Shown here one piece after another: positions 24,201 through 26,103 of a stretch of 26,103 bases of DNA (its first letter is position 1; each line of letters opens with the position of its first letter). The notes under the pieces were generated by a model. It made no database searches. It was not told the origin of the DNA and worked only from the letters and a program-made list of their open reading frames with translations. Origin of the DNA: DATFJT01 sp965230755 (GTDB lineage: Bacteria; Bacteroidota; Bacteroidia; Chitinophagales; Saprospiraceae); contig CBDDLT010000025.1 in assembly GCA_965230755.1 (NCBI GenBank), forward strand, positions 1 through 26,103. Direction: 5' to 3'. Position numbers and translations under genes: made by a program.

Positions 24201-26103
24201 ACCGGATACTATTATCATTGTAGATCCTGGAGTGACCGATACAGTTGTAAATGATATAACATGGTTGTTCTCTAGTGACAACTGTATGATAGATAACAGA
24301 TACTACGGATTGACCGGAGCGACAAATTTCAACAGTGTACTTGGCGATAGTATTGATGCGAGCGGTCATAGATTTAATTTCGGATTGACTACAGTAACAT
24401 ATTATATCACCGATCTTAGCGGAAATATTGATAGCTGTAGTTTCGATGTGGAAATTCGCTCTTTCTTATTCCCAGATTTCGAATGTCCTATGGACACAGT
24501 ATTGTATGCTGGAGACGATTGTTTGTCTGATTCTGTAGACCTTATTCCAATTGTGGATCCAACTGAATTTGATTCGATCTACCACAGAATTACTGGTGCT
24601 ACAATGGCGGAAGACAGTGGTTATGTATTGAATCAAGAATTCAATCTCGGTATTAGCGAAGTGAAGTATTTCTTCGAAATAAATGGAGAAGTAGATTCCT
24701 GTTCATTTAACGTGACGGTTTTGGATACACTGGCTCCAACCATAGTTTGTGCTGTGTCTCCGGATACGACCATCGTCATACCAATGAGTCTAAACGATAC
24801 CATCGTTAATGATATAGGACTTACTCAATTGGATGATAACTGTGGATTGGCAGGTTCTTATTATACTTTGAGTGGAGCAACAACAGTGACTTCTGATACT
24901 ACCTTATCAGCAGACGCAAGCGGAGAAAGATTTAATTTAGGAACGACTACTGTTCAGTACTACGCTTATGACGCTGCTGGAAATGCAGATTCATGTTCAT
25001 TTGATGTAATTGTTGTTCAAGACACGATCGTGTTGACATGTCCTCCTGATACTACTTTATATACTAGTATTGGTAATTGTGTTGCTCAATCGAATCAATT
25101 GAGTCCTAACTCAAATACAATGAGACCAATTACTGGATTTACTGCCATACTAAGTGGTGCGGCTACCGACACATTGATGTCATTCCCTAATGCCTATCCT
25201 TTCCCATTGAATACCACCAATGTGAGGTACATTGTGGCTTATGGATTGGATACGGTAACGTGTGATTTCAATGTCACAGTAGTAGATACATTCCCACCAT
25301 TTGTAGTTTGTGATTCAGATACGACTTTGATTTATAATGGAATTCAAACAACTTATGAATATTACGATTATGGCTCTTCCGCTTCTGACAGCTGTGGACT
25401 AGATACTGCATATTTCAATGTTTTCGATGCAATGGGTGGTGTTAATTCCTACGCATGGGGTGATACTCTCGATTTAACAAGAGGTGTTAATACAATTAGA
25501 TTGTACGCTTCTGATGGATCAGGAAATATTGATTCTTGTGATCAAGTCGTTGGAGTAATTGGGTATTTGTGCCCTGATAACGCTGTCTTTAATTCGATAC
25601 CAGGCCTTTGTGCCGGCGAATTGGCCAACGTAGACTTTACTTTCGATCCAGATAGTTTGATATCTGATATCTTCTATGAAATAACTGGAGATTCTAACTA
25701 TGTTGTTAGTGAGCCAGGACTCGATGAAACTGCTACTGGAGACACATTGAATGTAGGATTCTATGATTTGACCTACACTTTGGTATCTAATACGGATGAT
25801 ACGGTGTCTTGTACTTCTTTGATCAGAGTACTTGATGTTGAGGCTCCGAGCTTCATCAATTGTCCGGATGATACGATATCAGTGATCAGTACACTGGAAA
25901 CTTGTCAAGCTATTTTTGAATATCCTACTCCTGATGCAATAGACAATTGCGGAATTGACACCATTACTGGAAATGTCAACATTGGGGATACTTTAGATCC
26001 TGGTTTCCATATTATTGAATACATTGCTCTAGATGTTAACGGTCTTAGAGATACATGTACATTTACTTTAGAAGTTGTTGAAAGACTATTCGAGATTGAA
26101 TGT
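21214..26103 (+). CDS. Second giant secreted protein with cohesin-like and HYR modules (3' end beyond window)
   Basis: The frame is open for 1,630 codons from the ATG at 21214 to the end of the window, with no stop. The signal peptide is MRNFKVLFFLFSLFSSIALF followed by SQ. Residues about 24-150 form a cohesin-like domain (DQSVCEDTFCVEVVLEYTGT, STDFGVFWNSSEVEFID). Two HYR modules follow, from NCPSDIVVSNDPGECGADVSW (21682) to about 22190, then a second cohesin-like domain (DDQLTFDVVVDDPVVLTSLQ, to about 22620). After that come about a dozen HYR modules with junctions such as CAFTVTVLDTISPVVTCQ. From about 23640 the modules drift towards D/T-rich forms (CPPDTT, DSCSFDV). It is probably a T9SS cargo like its neighbour, but the sorting domain, if present, lies outside. 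The role is probably adhesion or surface structure; the partner is unknown. Confidence 0.9.
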   Translation, partial: MRNFKVLFFLFSLFSSIALFSQPTFVIEDQSVCEDTFCVEVVLEYTGTIRSTDFGVFWNSSEVEFIDSTILVPTTLAFVNEIQDSLQFSLTMNPTLVTDEIPLVKLRFRRLNSMLASTEIKFKDRFPFPIVGDQNLMSISAGTDDGTISFEIFQYNNCPSDIVVSNDPGECGADVSWTPPTLADCDGTGIETLPSQSPGDFFPVGTTTITYSAMNAGGDMASCSFDITVEDNENPTITCPMDVTVSADLFGQAVVNNIAPVSSDDNCPDPDITYTISAPSAGSGDDDASGSTFNEGTSTVTYTIEDDAGNSIDCDFNVTVIKEPDTAKIKILSTQTIECDDDQLTFDVVVDDPVVLTSLQFSINWDDTKLQLASIVPMVGPNPTGSSYSGISAMGTATIPGQMGYSYFDASSMGFLFTDDFVLFSLTFDVVDNTATTIDCGFNPLAQQAVDVNSMLIPFECASFMVDYGADVTGPTVARCPSDITVYADDQCMAVATWDDPLFNDNCDGDNLTGTLVIGSDSGSSFNEGVTAIRYEYTDMAGNGPAICAFTVTVLDTISPVVTCQDVTIHLDNSGTYSPNVADLVTSGTDNCPEPYTYSFNPDVLNCNNTGNTAVTVTMMDANGNSGTCVATVTLLDTIAPVAVCQDITVHVDNNGNASINASDFDNGSSDNCMLSSFAASQTDFDCSDIGSPVSVDFIATDASSNSDTCVSMVTVLDTVSPVIVCPMDTSITTPNTTQVVNNIGPVSVFDNCGGTNVTYDITGTTTDSGNNDASGTTFNLGVSRVEYTVTDDNGNTDTCSFTVEIIQNVDDPILDCPDILRDYSTAPGRCDTMIFDIEPFLFTPVGVDVDSVLYRSIGSTVLSGQDDISGSTFNTGSTTITYVAYFSNGFVDSCDFTVTVNDDEFPVIIEDVNDTTLYVSNRDCIVDFTWDNPVVSDNCPGVQIEILGRSNNPQGLFGPGMDTIRYEITDEGDNTITTDFIITVLDTFPPSIVCPPDTIIIVDPGVTDTVVNDITWLFSSDNCMIDNRYYGLTGATNFNSVLGDSIDASGHRFNFGLTTVTYYITDLSGNIDSCSFDVEIRSFLFPDFECPMDTVLYAGDDCLSDSVDLIPIVDPTEFDSIYHRITGATMAEDSGYVLNQEFNLGISEVKYFFEINGEVDSCSFNVTVLDTLAPTIVCAVSPDTTIVIPMSLNDTIVNDIGLTQLDDNCGLAGSYYTLSGATTVTSDTTLSADASGERFNLGTTTVQYYAYDAAGNADSCSFDVIVVQDTIVLTCPPDTTLYTSIGNCVAQSNQLSPNSNTMRPITGFTAILSGAATDTLMSFPNAYPFPLNTTNVRYIVAYGLDTVTCDFNVTVVDTFPPFVVCDSDTTLIYNGIQTTYEYYDYGSSASDSCGLDTAYFNVFDAMGGVNSYAWGDTLDLTRGVNTIRLYASDGSGNIDSCDQVVGVIGYLCPDNAVFNSIPGLCAGELANVDFTFDPDSLISDIFYEITGDSNYVVSEPGLDETATGDTLNVGFYDLTYTLVSNTDDTVSCTSLIRVLDVEAPSFINCPDDTISVISTLETCQAIFEYPTPDAIDNCGIDTITGNVNIGDTLDPGFHIIEYIALDVNGLRDTCTFTLEVVERLFEIEC

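Noticed and set aside
13330..24369. Minus-strand and alternate-frame open frames of 60-130 codons across the giant genes
   Set aside because: They are shadows of the repetitive, T-rich coding sequence; none has a start context, signal peptide or recognisable domain.
12667..26103. CRISPR-like or tandem DNA repeat array
   Set aside because: The periodicity comes from protein modules of unequal length with diverged DNA; there are no short identical repeats with uniform spacers.

Overview
The window comes from an AT-rich Bacteroidota chromosome, most likely a marine-type member of the Saprospirales. The lineage call rests on features seen in the sequence: type IX secretion (T9SS) C-terminal sorting domains, giant HYR-repeat surface proteins followed by a dockerin-like segment with the 'KIGDVNGD' signature, the cluster ftsX - DUF3098 - uppP - truB, promoters of the TTTG / TAnnTTTG type, and almost no Shine-Dalgarno sequences. 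The genus-level guess is inference.

Layout. (1) 1-1.7 kb: a HipB/HipA-type toxin-antitoxin pair with a possible operator. (2) 1.7-3.3 kb: an untidy intergenic zone. It holds a TTTAGGG-like G-rich minisatellite, a remnant of a propeller-type protein, tRNA-Ser(UGA) with its terminator, a secreted hypothetical protein, and then inverted copies of both the tRNA 3' end and the G-rich repeat. (3) 3.3-6.0 kb: a tight three-gene plus-strand operon: an amphipathic helical protein, a DUF4412-like secreted protein, and a secreted alpha/beta hydrolase with a T9SS sorting domain and a TTG start. (4) 6.0-8.5 kb, minus strand: acetoacetyl-CoA synthetase behind a small secreted jelly-roll-like protein. Its stop codon overlaps the convergent hydrolase stop. 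(5) 8.6-12.2 kb: an envelope/translation housekeeping operon ftsX - DUF3098 - uppP - truB - gpsA, with gaps of 5 and 8 nt and then overlaps of 13 and 17 nt.

(6) 12.2-26.1 kb: two giant secreted repeat proteins in tandem. The first (12667-21073, about 2,800 aa if read through) has a signal peptide, about 22 HYR modules, a cohesin-like domain, a small beta-sandwich, a dockerin-like segment and a T9SS sorting domain. As given, its reading frame is broken once, at 18262-18267, where UUU UGA forces a +1 shift. The second (from 21214) is open to the window's end for 1,630 codons. It begins with a signal peptide and a cohesin-like domain, has a second cohesin-like domain after two HYR modules, and continues with about a dozen more HYR modules.

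How they fit together: the two giant proteins and the hydrolase appear to be cell-surface or secreted products of the T9SS. Cohesin-like and dockerin-like modules in adjacent secreted proteins raise the possibility of a non-cellulosomal surface assembly. The points most worth following up are the UUU-UGA frame break, the cohesin/dockerin neighbourhood, the 1,893-nt-spaced in-frame duplication inside the first protein, and the inverted tRNA-end/G-rich repeat debris around tRNA-Ser.
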